Source: S012-113 sp965368405
Lineage (GTDB): Bacteria; Bacteroidota; Bacteroidia; Cytophagales; Cyclobacteriaceae
Length of the DNA stretch: 49,812 nucleotides
Direction of reading: 5' to 3'
Assembly (NCBI GenBank): GCA_965368405.1
Contig: CBDUMS010000015.1
Location: forward strand, 1 to 49,812
The position numbers were made by a program, and so were the translations under genes. This document shows, piece after piece, positions 16,453 through 25,009 of this stretch (the first letter of the stretch is position 1; the number at the start of each line of letters is the position of its first letter). The notes under the pieces are model-generated. The model was not told the DNA's origin. It ran no database searches and worked only from the letters and a program-made list of their open reading frames with translations.

Positions 16453-16716
16453 GATAGTTGCAGCCATTATTTGCATATAAAAACACCCTTCTAAACAGCT
16501 GAGTACGTGAACTAAGATGATTTTCACATTAATATTATGAAGAACCTTCTGAAAAAGCCGAATTTGAGATCATTATTTGTTACTTCTTTTTCTCTTAAGT
16601 AATTGCCAGGAAAAAAGATTCGGGCATCGGTGTGTTGTGTCCATCATTCCATTTGAGATACAGGTATTTTTCTTTAAATTGCCCGAAATCTTCTGTCAAC
16701 CTAAAAAAATTTAATT
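16453..16716. other. Intergenic region rplS/lemA with an inverted repeat
   Basis: With the rplS leader and promoter this makes a divergent gap of about 340 bp. It contains an interrupted inverted repeat, AGATTCGGGCA (16616-16626) and TGCCCGAAATCT (16680-16691), with one bulged base and a 53-nt spacer, just ahead of lemA. A short frame beginning MKNLLKKPNLRSLFV (from about 16536) stops after 21 codons. No clear plus-strand promoter is seen. Confidence 0.4.
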
Positions 16717-17286
16717 ATGAGCACCCCCATGATTGTTGCCATTGTCGTTGTAGTTCTGATAGCATTGATTCTAATGTCGATGTACAATGGATTAATTCGG
16801 AAAAAGAATGATGTAGAAAATGCTTTTGGAGGAATCGATGTTCAATTGAAAAAGAGGTATGACCTAATTCCAAATCTAATTGCCACTGTTAAGCAGTACA
16901 TGACCCATGAGAAAGAGCTGCTCACCAAAGTAACCGAGTTAAGAAGTAAGGCTATAGATGGCTCGCTTAGTAACGAAGAAAAGGTGGCCGTCGATAATCA
17001 GATTACGCAATCGGTAAAAGGAATTATGGTTGCCGTTGAGAATTACCCTGATCTAAAAGCCAATGAAAATTTCATTAATCTGCAACGAACTATGAATGAG
17101 GTGGAGTCTCAAATTTCAGCGGCAAGAAGGGCATATAACGCGGCGGTAACAAGTTTTAATAATGGTGTTGAAACGTTTCCGAGTAATATTATGGCCGGAA
17201 TAATGAAGCTAAGTGTTAAGAATGTGTTCGAAATTCCGGAGATAGAAAGAGAAAACATCAATGCGAAGGATCTTTTTAATAGCTAA
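16717..17286 (+). CDS. lemA: LemA family protein
   Basis: A 189-residue LemA-family protein. It has an N-terminal membrane helix (about 5-25) followed by a long helical domain with the signature NDVENAFGGIDVQLKKRYDL and IPNLIATVKQYMTHEKELL. The N-terminus is expected outside and the bulk of the protein helical. The molecular role is not established. It pairs with a DUF3137 gene 54 bp downstream, a recurrent partnership that suggests joint action in the envelope. Confidence 0.92.
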   Translation: MSTPMIVAIVVVVLIALILMSMYNGLIRKKNDVENAFGGIDVQLKKRYDLIPNLIATVKQYMTHEKELLTKVTELRSKAIDGSLSNEEKVAVDNQITQSVKGIMVAVENYPDLKANENFINLQRTMNEVESQISAARRAYNAAVTSFNNGVETFPSNIMAGIMKLSVKNVFEIPEIERENINAKDLFNS

Positions 17287-17340
17287 AGACAGCGTAACAT
17301 CGCCTGAAAATAGAAACCTCTCTTAAAAGAATCTATCCCT

Positions 17341-18312
17341 ATGAAATCGAATGAAGAATTAAGGGCATTATACGATAATGATCTAAAGGAAAAGCTGGCT
17401 TCTCTGGAGGAAATGAGAATCAAGGTGAGAAACAAGACGATTCTTATGGGACTCCTGGTTTTAGCGGCCATAGCTTGCTTTGTTTTTACGGAGCAAGATG
17501 GATTTGGCTTCCTTCTTTACATTGGCATCGCCTGTGTGATCGGTGTTATTATTTTTGTGGTCCTCTTTAGCAAAGAAAAGGGGCAATACAGGCATGCTTT
17601 CAAAGAAAATGTAGTTAGGTCAATTGTTAGGCTTATTAATCCCGACTGGTCATATAGTCCCGATGGCTACATTGCCCCGGAAGAGTATTATAGTAGCAAG
17701 TTATTTACCAAGAGGCACGATCGTTACAAGGGAGACGACTTAGTAACTGGGGCAATGGAAAAGACAGATTTTCGGATCTCTGAATTACACACCGAATATA
17801 AAACTGAGAGCACCGATAGTAAGGGTAGAAAGAAAACAACCTGGCATACTATTTTTAAGGGCCTCTTTGTGCACCTAGATTTCAATAAAGAAATTAAAGG
17901 AGAAACACTGGTGCTCCCGGATACTGCAGAGAAGTTATTTGGCAGTTTTGGTAAAAAGCTTCAGTCGTGGGGTAGCGGAAGTAGAGAGCTCGTTAAGATG
18001 GAGAATGTCGAATTCGAAAAACTATTTGTAGTCTATGGCACAGACCAAATAGAAGCGCGGTACATTCTTACACCGGCCATAATGGAGGCTATGATTCGCA
18101 TTGTAGACGTTTACGGAAAAAAGGTGTATTTCTCTTTTATTGGAAGTCGCCTTTACTTCGCGATTATGATCAGTAAGGATTTATTTGAGCCGAGAGTATT
18201 TAGCTCTGGGGTTCGCTTCGAAGACATTGAACGTATGAATCGAAATTTCAGTATCATAGAAACTCTTATTCACGAAATGAATTTGAATACAAGAATCTGG
18301 ACGAAAGACTAA
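17341..18312 (+). CDS. DUF3137 domain-containing membrane protein
   Basis: A 323-residue protein with two hydrophobic segments near residues 38-52 and 57-80 and a large C-terminal soluble domain of the DUF3137 type (YSPDGYIAPEEYYSSKLF, TTWHTIFKGLFVHLDFNK, VYGTDQIEARYILTPAIME). The family has no proven activity; in bacteria it commonly accompanies LemA, as here, probably on the same transcript. A hairpin terminator follows the stop codon, ahead of convergent trmD. Confidence 0.85.
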   Translation: MKSNEELRALYDNDLKEKLASLEEMRIKVRNKTILMGLLVLAAIACFVFTEQDGFGFLLYIGIACVIGVIIFVVLFSKEKGQYRHAFKENVVRSIVRLINPDWSYSPDGYIAPEEYYSSKLFTKRHDRYKGDDLVTGAMEKTDFRISELHTEYKTESTDSKGRKKTTWHTIFKGLFVHLDFNKEIKGETLVLPDTAEKLFGSFGKKLQSWGSGSRELVKMENVEFEKLFVVYGTDQIEARYILTPAIMEAMIRIVDVYGKKVYFSFIGSRLYFAIMISKDLFEPRVFSSGVRFEDIERMNRNFSIIETLIHEMNLNTRIWTKD

Positions 18313-18326
18313 TTGAAGGCAGGATG

Positions 18327-18348
18327 ACGTAAGAGTAATTTACGTTTT
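18327..18348 (+). terminator. Terminator after the lemA-DUF3137 pair
   Basis: ACGTAA (18327-18332) and TTACGT (18340-18345) form a 6-bp stem followed by TTTT. It overlaps the last bases of the convergent trmD gene. The stem is short and AT-rich, so it is only a moderate terminator. Confidence 0.5.
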
Positions 18349-19024
18349 AATCCCTCAACATATCCGGTCTTCGCTCTTTCGTACGCTCAACCGCTTGTTC
18401 AAAGCGCCACTCATTTATCAGCTTTTCATTTCCAGATCTAAGGATTTCTGGAACTTGCCAGCCATTATATTCTGCTGGGCGCGTATACACCGGTGCAGAG
18501 ACGAGTCCATCCTGAAATGAGTCTGTTAACGCCGAGGTTTCGTCGGAAATAACTCCGGGAATAAGGCGAGCGATAGCATCCGTAATAATGGCAGCTGGCA
18601 ACTCTCCGCCGGTTAATACGAAATTTCCAATACTTATTTCCTTGGTAATTAGGTGATGGCGGACCCTCTCATCGATTCCCTTATAATGGCCAGCAAGCAA
18701 AATAAGATTGTCCATCGTAGATAATGCATTCGCCATCGGCTGATCAAATAGTTCGCCATCAGGACTCATATAGATAACCTCGTCGTACCTCCGCTCTTTT
18801 TTTAGTGCTGAAATACATCGGTCAATAGGTTCGATCATGAGTACCATTCCGGCACCTCCTCCAAAAGCATAATCATCCACTTGCTTTTGTTTATTCGTAG
18901 CATAATCGCGTAGATTATGAATATTTACCTCAATTAAGCCTTTATCACGAGCCCTTTTAAGGATGGAATCATCAAATGGGCCCTGCAATAGCTTGGGTAA
19001 CACCGTGATAATATCAATCCTCAT
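18347..19024 (-). CDS. trmD: tRNA (guanosine(37)-N1)-methyltransferase TrmD
   Basis: A 225-residue SPOUT-class methyltransferase making m1G37 in tRNAs with G36-G37, notably proline tRNAs, which prevents +1 frameshifting. The start MRIDIITVLPKLL, the LRDYATNKQKQVDDYAFGGG segment and the knot motif FVLTGGELPAAIITDAIARL are diagnostic. Its start overlaps the end of rimM by 11 bp. The proline tRNA at the other end of this window has G37 and would be a substrate. Confidence 0.96.
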   Translation of the reverse strand: MRIDIITVLPKLLQGPFDDSILKRARDKGLIEVNIHNLRDYATNKQKQVDDYAFGGGAGMVLMIEPIDRCISALKKERRYDEVIYMSPDGELFDQPMANALSTMDNLILLAGHYKGIDERVRHHLITKEISIGNFVLTGGELPAAIITDAIARLIPGVISDETSALTDSFQDGLVSAPVYTRPAEYNGWQVPEILRSGNEKLINEWRFEQAVERTKERRPDMLRD

Positions 19025-19556
19025 CGTCGTTTTTGCTTAGGTAAATATCAAGAAGACCATCCGGCACGGCTACTTTCAGGCAACGTTCCTTTTTATCTAC
19101 TGACAGGATGGTATTATCGTTGATCGGCAATAATATCTCTTCGCCTTTGTAATGAAAAGCCAAAAGGTCTTGTGGCCCAACATCATAAACGGTTGCTACT
19201 TCGCCTAGGTCACCGGCAATTTCGTCGATAATACTATAGCCAATTATCTCATGGAAGTAAAACTGATCATCAGATAAGTCGGGTAAACTCGATAACGGGA
19301 GATACAATTTCGAGCCTTTTAATGCGGCAGCATCGTCTATTGAAGTAGACTCCTCTAGTTTTAGAATAGCCTTTTGTCCTGAAAGTTTCAGCTTGGTAAC
19401 AAAAAAAGGAATCAGCACCTTATCTTGTTCGATAAATACTGATTCCAAATTTCTATAAGCTTCAGGTTCGTCGGCATCGATAAAAATGCTGACATCACCA
19501 TTTAAGCCATGAGGTTTAATGATGTACCCTAATTGATAACATGAATCTATATTCAT
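19014..19556 (-). CDS. rimM: Ribosome maturation factor RimM
   Basis: A 180-residue 16S rRNA-processing factor for 30S head assembly, which binds ribosomal protein S19. The opening YQLGYIIKPHGLNGDVSIFI and the PRC-barrel half (YFHEIIGYSIIDEIAGDLGE, DLLAFHYKGEEILLPI) are typical. It lies 12 bp after rpsP and overlaps trmD, so the three form one transcript. Confidence 0.95.
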   Translation of the reverse strand: MNIDSCYQLGYIIKPHGLNGDVSIFIDADEPEAYRNLESVFIEQDKVLIPFFVTKLKLSGQKAILKLEESTSIDDAAALKGSKLYLPLSSLPDLSDDQFYFHEIIGYSIIDEIAGDLGEVATVYDVGPQDLLAFHYKGEEILLPINDNTILSVDKKERCLKVAVPDGLLDIYLSKNDDED

Positions 19557-19568
19557 GCGGGTAACATC

Positions 19569-20423
19569 TTACTCCTCTTTTTTCTTCTCTTCCTCTGCAG
19601 GTGCTTCTTCAGCGGCTGGAGTCTCCTCTTTAGCCTCTGCTTTAGGAGCTTCTTCTTTCTTCTCCTCAGCTGCAGGCTCTTCCTTAGCTTCTGCTTTAGG
19701 AGCTTCCTCCTTCTTCTCTTCAGCTGCAGGCTCTTCCTTAGCTTCTGCTTTAGGAGCTTCCTCTTTCTTCTCTTCAGGTACAGGCTCTTCTTTAGCCTCT
19801 GCTTCAGGAGCTGCTTCTACTTTTTCTTCAGCTGCTGGCTCTTCTTTAGCTTCTGCTTCAGGAGCTGCTTCTGCCACTGGGGCTTCTTCAGTTACTTCCT
19901 CTGCTTCGTCGCCAGCTTCTTCAGCTTTCGCTGCAGCTTCTGCGGCTTCGGCAGCTGCTAACATCTCCGACTGCTTCTTAGCCAATGCTTCTGCTCTTGC
20001 TTCTTTAACCTTAGTTTCAGCTGCAAGGCGCTCTTTAGCATCTGCTGCTTTTGCTTTCGCAATGTTATCAGCGATAGTGCTTTCTTTGCCTTCCTTAGTA
20101 GTCAACCATTCAGCATAACGCTTGTCGGCCTCTTCTTGTGTAATAGCTCCTTTATTCACACCAACTTGAAGATGCTTACGTAGCATTACTCCTTTACGTG
20201 ATAGAATATTTCGGGCGGTATCCGATGGCTGCGCGCCATCCATTACCCAGTCAAATGCACGATCTGTATTCAAATCAATCGTTGCTGGGTCTGTGTTAGG
20301 ATTATAATTACCTAACTTCTCAATAAATCGACCATCTCGTGGTGCTCTGGCATCTGCTACAACTATGTCGTACATCGCCATTTTCTTTCGTCCTCTTCGG
20401 AACAATCTAATTCTAACTGCCAT
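19569..20423 (-). CDS. rpsP: 30S ribosomal protein S16 with long acidic C-terminal extension
   Basis: A 284-residue protein. Residues 1-82 are S16 (VRIRLFRRGRKKMAMYDIVV, FIEKLGNYNPNT), whereas S16 is normally 80-90 residues. Residues 83-165 continue as a charged, probably helical segment (ITQEEADKRYAEWLT). Residues 187-276 are five tandem copies of an 18-residue Ala/Glu/Lys/Pro unit. An extended S16 is known in Bacteroidota, but the five-copy repeat makes this one unusually long. It leads the rpsP-rimM-trmD transcript and has its own promoter. Confidence 0.93.
   Translation of the reverse strand: MAVRIRLFRRGRKKMAMYDIVVADARAPRDGRFIEKLGNYNPNTDPATIDLNTDRAFDWVMDGAQPSDTARNILSRKGVMLRKHLQVGVNKGAITQEEADKRYAEWLTTKEGKESTIADNIAKAKAADAKERLAAETKVKEARAEALAKKQSEMLAAAEAAEAAAKAEEAGDEAEEVTEEAPVAEAAPEAEAKEEPAAEEKVEAAPEAEAKEEPVPEEKKEEAPKAEAKEEPAAEEKKEEAPKAEAKEEPAAEEKKEEAPKAEAKEETPAAEEAPAEEEKKKEE
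19596..19865 (-). repeat. Tandem repeat, five 54-bp units, within rpsP
   Basis: Five in-frame units encode 18 residues each (type APKAEAKEEPAAEEKKEE). The middle two units are identical in protein sequence and nearly so in DNA. The outer units have drifted, as expected from expansion in the centre. Copy number probably varies between strains. Confidence 0.85.
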
Positions 20424-20441
20424 ATTTTTTTGTTAGTCTCG

Positions 20442-20458
20442 TGCGGAACACGTCCGCA
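20442..20458 (-). other. Hairpin in the rpsP leader
   Basis: TGCGGA (20442-20447) and TCCGCA (20453-20458) form a perfect 6-bp GC-rich stem with a 5-nt loop, about 20 nt before the rpsP start. It could be a regulatory or stabilising element of the S16 operon mRNA. Confidence 0.45.
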
Positions 20459-20476
20459 TTCTTTTAAAATGAGGTG

Positions 20477-20505
20477 CAAAGATAAAGAATTTCATTAATA
20501 ACCAA
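20477..20505 (-). promoter_or_regulatory. Promoter of rpsP-rimM-trmD
   Basis: On the minus strand TTG (20503-20505) and TATCTTTG (20477-20484) are 18 nt apart. The -7 element lies 54 bp before the rpsP ATG, upstream of the leader hairpin. Confidence 0.55.
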
Positions 20506-20673
20506 GGGGTTAGCACAACTATTAAGCGTATTTATACTTTAACCCTGCACTGTGTTCATTCATCATAGTAACTTTCCCTCTGTATTTTTGTTAATAATTG
20601 CATAATCGCATATCCAGTTATTTAAAATCATTAACGTTTTGTAGTTTTGGGTAAATATTAATAAAGCTATACT

Positions 20674-23400
20674 ATGGATAAGTATTCCTATATCGCCAAT
20701 GCCCACGGTAATTATATCGACGAGCTCTATCAATCGTATAAAGAAGATCCCGGTAATGTCGATGAAAGTTGGCAACGTTTTTTTGAAGGCTTCGAGTTTT
20801 CTCTTCAGAAGTATGGTGAGGCACCTGCTGCACCACTAGACGATTCATCGCTCTCGCCTAAAGAAACTAAAGTAAGAAACCTCATACACGCCTACCGTAC
20901 ACGAGGTCATTTAGAATCGAATACCAACCCGGTTCGAAAACGACGTGATCATAAAGCGCTTTTAAGTATTGAAGATCACGGACTCTCTGAGGCCGATATG
21001 GATACCGAGTTTGAAGTGGGTGCCGTGATTGGAATAGGCAAAGCTTCACTGCGAAAAATTTTAGACTCCCTTAAAAAAATATACTCGAGTACAGTTGGGT
21101 TTGAATACATGTATATTCGAGAGCCTGAGGTGCTTTCCTGGTTCCGCGACAAACTGGAGCGAGAAGTACTTGAGTTCAATCTGGAAAAAGAAGAGAAACA
21201 ACGAATTCTTAGCAAACTTAATGAAGCGGTAGTCTTCGAGAATTTTCTTCATACAAAATACATTGGTCAAAAACGCTTTTCACTCGAAGGCGGCGAAACT
21301 ACTATCCCGGCCCTGGACACCGTTATTAATCGCAGTGCAGACTTAGGTGTAGAGGAGGTGGTAATAGGAATGGCACACCGTGGCCGCTTAAATGTTCTTA
21401 CCAATATAATGGGTAAGACCTATGAGCAGATTTTTAATGAGTTCGAGGGATCGATGCCCGAAGAAACTATGGGCGATGGTGATGTGAAATACCATATGGG
21501 GTATTCAAGTATTGTTAAAACACCATCCGGCAGAGAAGTCAATCTAAAACTCGCACCGAATCCCTCGCATTTGGAGGCTGTTAATCCGGTAGTCGAAGGC
21601 TTTGTTCGTGCAAAAGCCGACGCGCTTTACGATAACGACTTCGATAAGATTTTACCAATTCTAATTCATGGCGATGCCGCATTGGCTGGCCAAGGCATTG
21701 TGTACGAAGTTGCACAGATGTCGAAATTAGCTGGTTACTATACGGGTGGCACCATCCATTTTGTAATTAATAATCAAATTGGTTTTACGACAGATTTCGA
21801 TGATGCTCGATCGAGCATTTATTGCACCGATGTTGCTAAAATTATTGATGCACCAGTACTCCATGTTAATGGCGATAACCCCGAGGCCGTGGTGTACTGC
21901 ATGAAGCTGGCAGCAGAGTTCAGACAGAAGTTCAATCGCGACATCTTTATTGATATGGTCTGTTATCGACGCCATGGGCATAATGAAAGCGATGAACCAA
22001 AGTTCACTCAACCCTCATTGTATAACATTATATCTAAGCACGCTAACCCAAGAGAAATCTATAACCAGCGTCTTATTTCAAGGAATGAAGTAGATGCCGA
22101 TTTGGCAAAAGGGATGGACAAGGAGTTTCGAAGTCTCTTGCAAGATCGCTTGAACTTAGTGAAGCAAAAGCCACTCCCTTATGTATTCCAACCTCTGGAA
22201 AAACAGTGGCAATCTTTACGCAGGTCTAATCCTGCAGATTTCGATCGATCTCCTGAAACAGGAATTAAACAATCTGTAATTGACAAAGTAGGTAAAGCAT
22301 TAATAGCTGTACCTGATGGCTTTAAGCCAATCAAACAAATTGAAAAGCAGATCAAGCAGCGAGAAGAGATGTTCTTCAAAAACAAAGAACTTAACTGGGC
22401 TTCAGCAGAGCTTCTTGCCTATGGCTCACTACTTTTAGAAAACAAACCTGTTCGGATGTCTGGCCAGGATATTCAGAGAGGAACCTTTTCACATCGTCAT
22501 TCTGTGCTGCGTGATGCCAATACAAATGCCAGCCATAATTCTTTAAATCATATTCAAGAGAAACAGGAGCGGTTTATGATCTATAACTCGCTCTTATCTG
22601 AGTTTGGCGTTCTTGGTTTTGAATTTGGCTATTCAATGGCCAACCCTAATGCACTTGTGATTTGGGAAGCTCAGTTTGGCGATTTTGCTAATGGTGCTCA
22701 AGTAATGTTCGATCAGTTTATTGCTGCAATCGAAACTAAATGGATGAGGATGAGTGGCCTGATAATGCTTCTACCTCATGGCTATGAGGGTCAGGGACCA
22801 GAGCATTCGAATGCCCGACCTGAGCGCTACCTACAATTAGCGGCTGACTTTAATATTATTGTTGCCAACGTAACTGAACCGTCTAACTTCTTCCATTTAA
22901 TACGCAGACAGTTAGCATGGCCTTTCCGGAAGCCATTAATCGTAATGTCTCCGAAAAGTTTACTAAGGCACCCTCAAGTAATTTCACCGCTGTCTGAGTT
23001 TACTAAAGGGTCGTTCCGTGAGCTAATACCAGATAGTTATGCCACAACCAATAAAGTTAAGAAGGTGCTCATCTGCTCTGGGAAAATTTACTACGACCTT
23101 AGTAATTATAGAACCGAACATAAAAGAAAGGATATAGCCATTGTTCGCATTGAACAACTTTATCCATTCCCGGATATTCAGTTAGATGATGTCTTGGATA
23201 AATATCCTGATGCAGATTATGTGTGGGTTCAGGAAGAGCCTGCGAACATGGGATATTGGTGGTTTGTGCAGAGTATTTATGCAAAGAACCTCCACTTAAT
23301 TGCGCGTAAGCGCGGCTCGTCGCCTGCAACAGGATACCATAAGCAGCACGAATACGAACAAAAAGAAATAGTAGAAACCGCATTTGAAATCTTAGATTAG
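20674..23400 (+). CDS. sucA: 2-oxoglutarate dehydrogenase E1 component
   Basis: A 908-residue thiamine-diphosphate enzyme decarboxylating 2-oxoglutarate in the TCA cycle and reductively succinylating the E2 lipoyl group. The N-terminus YSYIANAHGNYIDELYQSYK is the E2-binding type region. Then come GMAHRGRLNVL, HGDAALAGQGIVYE and VINNQIGFTTD around the cofactor, and LPHGYEGQGPEHSNARPERY in the pyrimidine-binding half. Length is close to the usual 900-940. The E2 gene starts 5 bp after its stop. Two TANNTTTG-like boxes occur upstream (around 20580 and 20642) without clear -33 partners. Confidence 0.96.
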   Translation: MDKYSYIANAHGNYIDELYQSYKEDPGNVDESWQRFFEGFEFSLQKYGEAPAAPLDDSSLSPKETKVRNLIHAYRTRGHLESNTNPVRKRRDHKALLSIEDHGLSEADMDTEFEVGAVIGIGKASLRKILDSLKKIYSSTVGFEYMYIREPEVLSWFRDKLEREVLEFNLEKEEKQRILSKLNEAVVFENFLHTKYIGQKRFSLEGGETTIPALDTVINRSADLGVEEVVIGMAHRGRLNVLTNIMGKTYEQIFNEFEGSMPEETMGDGDVKYHMGYSSIVKTPSGREVNLKLAPNPSHLEAVNPVVEGFVRAKADALYDNDFDKILPILIHGDAALAGQGIVYEVAQMSKLAGYYTGGTIHFVINNQIGFTTDFDDARSSIYCTDVAKIIDAPVLHVNGDNPEAVVYCMKLAAEFRQKFNRDIFIDMVCYRRHGHNESDEPKFTQPSLYNIISKHANPREIYNQRLISRNEVDADLAKGMDKEFRSLLQDRLNLVKQKPLPYVFQPLEKQWQSLRRSNPADFDRSPETGIKQSVIDKVGKALIAVPDGFKPIKQIEKQIKQREEMFFKNKELNWASAELLAYGSLLLENKPVRMSGQDIQRGTFSHRHSVLRDANTNASHNSLNHIQEKQERFMIYNSLLSEFGVLGFEFGYSMANPNALVIWEAQFGDFANGAQVMFDQFIAAIETKWMRMSGLIMLLPHGYEGQGPEHSNARPERYLQLAADFNIIVANVTEPSNFFHLIRRQLAWPFRKPLIVMSPKSLLRHPQVISPLSEFTKGSFRELIPDSYATTNKVKKVLICSGKIYYDLSNYRTEHKRKDIAIVRIEQLYPFPDIQLDDVLDKYPDADYVWVQEEPANMGYWWFVQSIYAKNLHLIARKRGSSPATGYHKQHEYEQKEIVETAFEILD

Positions 23401-23405
23401 ATATT

Positions 23406-24926
23406 ATGAGTTTAAAAATTGTTGTTCCAGAGGTCGGTGAATCGATAACCGAAGTAACCTTAGCCGTATGGCAAAAAAAAGATGGCGACCATGTCTCCAT
23501 GGATGAAGTCTTATGTGAGCTGGAATCGGAAAAAGCTACCTTCGAACTACCTGCAGAGGTTGAAGGAACGTTAAAAATAATTGCTCAAGAAGGAGATACG
23601 CTAGAAATCGGCGCGGTTATCTGTGAAATAGATGCTCAGGCAAAGTCTGAGCCGTCTGGAGATGGAGGTTCTAAAACAGAAGAAAAACCGGCGGCATCGG
23701 GCGAGGCAAAAAAGACAGGGAAAACTGTTGAAATGCGCGTGCCCGAAGTTGGTGAATCAATTACCGAAGTTACCTTGGCTTCCTGGTCTAAAGAAGACGG
23801 CAGTTTTGTTGAGTTAGACGAAGTAATTGCCGAAGTTGACTCGGATAAAGCAACTTTTGAACTACCTGCCGAGGCGACTGGAATTCTTAAACAAGTTGCA
23901 AAAGACGATGATGTCCTTCAAATTGGTGATCTCATCTGTACAATCGAAGAGACCGACGGCACGGCGCAAACAAGTCCCGACGCTGGCACAGAGAGTGCGT
24001 CATCTTCTAATGATGAATCTAATGATGGCTATGCACAGGGTCATGCATCGCCTGCTGCGGCAAAAATCCTTAAAGAGCGAGGCATAAACCCCGAGGATGT
24101 TAAAGGTACCGGAGTTGGTGGCCGTATTACAAAAGAAGACGCCGAGGCAGCAGAGAAGAAGAAAGCACCGGCATCGGCACCACCAGAACCAAAGCAAGAA
24201 GAAAGCAGCGCAGCTGTCCCAGGTTCACGAAATGAAACTCGTAAGAAGCTCAGCAGTTTACGAAAAACGGTTTCTAGAAGGTTGGTTGCCGTAAAGAACG
24301 AGACGGCCATGCTGACTACCTTTAACGAGGTTAACATGAAGCCAATCATGGACATCCGAGCCATGTACAAAGAACAGTTCAAGGAAAAGCATGAGATAGG
24401 TTTAGGTTTTATGTCGTTCTTTATCAAGGCCTGTACTGTTGCCTTACAGGAATGGCCATCTGTTAATGCCATGATCGATGGCGACGAAATGGTCTATCAT
24501 GATTTCTGTGATATCTCAATAGCGGTATCGGCCCCTAAGGGATTAGTGGTACCCGTAATAAGGAATGCCGAAGATCTTGATTTTGCCGGTATTGAGAAGG
24601 AAGTGAGACGACTAGCCCTTAAAGCTCGAGACAATAAGCTTACAATTCCTGAAATGACTGGTGGCACGTTTACCATAACCAACGGTGGTGTGTTCGGATC
24701 TATGATGTCTACACCAATTATTAATGCTCCACAATCTGGAATACTAGGAATGCATAATATTGTTGAGAGAGCCGTTGTAGAAAATGGAGAAGTTGTGGTT
24801 CGGCCCGTGATGTATGTCGCTTTGTCGTACGATCATAGGATAATTGATGGCCGTGAATCGGTAAGCTTCCTGGTTCGCGTGAAAGAATTGCTCGAAGACC
24901 CTACTCGATTGATGTTAAATGTTTAA
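23406..24926 (+). CDS. sucB: Dihydrolipoyllysine succinyltransferase (E2) with two lipoyl domains
   Basis: A 506-residue E2 core of the 2-oxoglutarate dehydrogenase complex. Two tandem lipoyl domains have attachment lysines at K43 (ESEKATFEL) and K148 (DSDKATFEL). An E1/E3-binding peripheral domain lies around 216-250 (ASPAAAKILKERGINPEDV). The C-terminal catalytic domain ends with SYDHRIIDGRES, carrying the active-site His and Asp. Linkers are Ala/Pro/Glu-rich. Classical SucB has one lipoyl domain; two is more like pyruvate dehydrogenase E2, but the position right after sucA supports the succinyl function. Confidence 0.92.
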   Translation: MSLKIVVPEVGESITEVTLAVWQKKDGDHVSMDEVLCELESEKATFELPAEVEGTLKIIAQEGDTLEIGAVICEIDAQAKSEPSGDGGSKTEEKPAASGEAKKTGKTVEMRVPEVGESITEVTLASWSKEDGSFVELDEVIAEVDSDKATFELPAEATGILKQVAKDDDVLQIGDLICTIEETDGTAQTSPDAGTESASSSNDESNDGYAQGHASPAAAKILKERGINPEDVKGTGVGGRITKEDAEAAEKKKAPASAPPEPKQEESSAAVPGSRNETRKKLSSLRKTVSRRLVAVKNETAMLTTFNEVNMKPIMDIRAMYKEQFKEKHEIGLGFMSFFIKACTVALQEWPSVNAMIDGDEMVYHDFCDISIAVSAPKGLVVPVIRNAEDLDFAGIEKEVRRLALKARDNKLTIPEMTGGTFTITNGGVFGSMMSTPIINAPQSGILGMHNIVERAVVENGEVVVRPVMYVALSYDHRIIDGRESVSFLVRVKELLEDPTRLMLNV

Positions 24927-24933
24927 AAAGTAT

Positions 24934-25007
24934 GAAGATCGAAGACGAAAGGCCGATAGTAAAAACAGAAAGTCTTTCATCTTAAGTCTTGTATCTTAAA
25001 TCTTATA
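24934..25007. repeat. Heptad-repeat element between sucB and lpd
   Basis: Five consecutive 7-nt units of form TCTTNNN start at 24973, 24980, 24987, 24994 and 25001. Facing them is a purine-rich arm with GAAGATC and GAAGACG at the same period (24934-24947). The two arms are loosely complementary. The element fills the gap up to the lpd start codon. Confidence 0.55.
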
Positions 25008-25009
25008 CA

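Noticed and set aside
16536..16710. A possible frameshifted small lipoprotein starting MKNLLKKPNLRSLFV before lemA.
   Set aside because: Removing one base near 16597 would give a lipobox-like SNCQEK and a frame to about 16710, but the frame has no recognisable similarity and could arise by chance.
19575..19870. A CRISPR-like or minisatellite array.
   Set aside because: The repeats are in frame, contiguous without spacers and translate into the S16 tail.
19555..20118. A plus-strand Ala/Ser-rich frame of 187 codons opposite rpsP.
   Set aside because: It is the antisense shadow of the Ala/Glu-rich repeat tail of S16.
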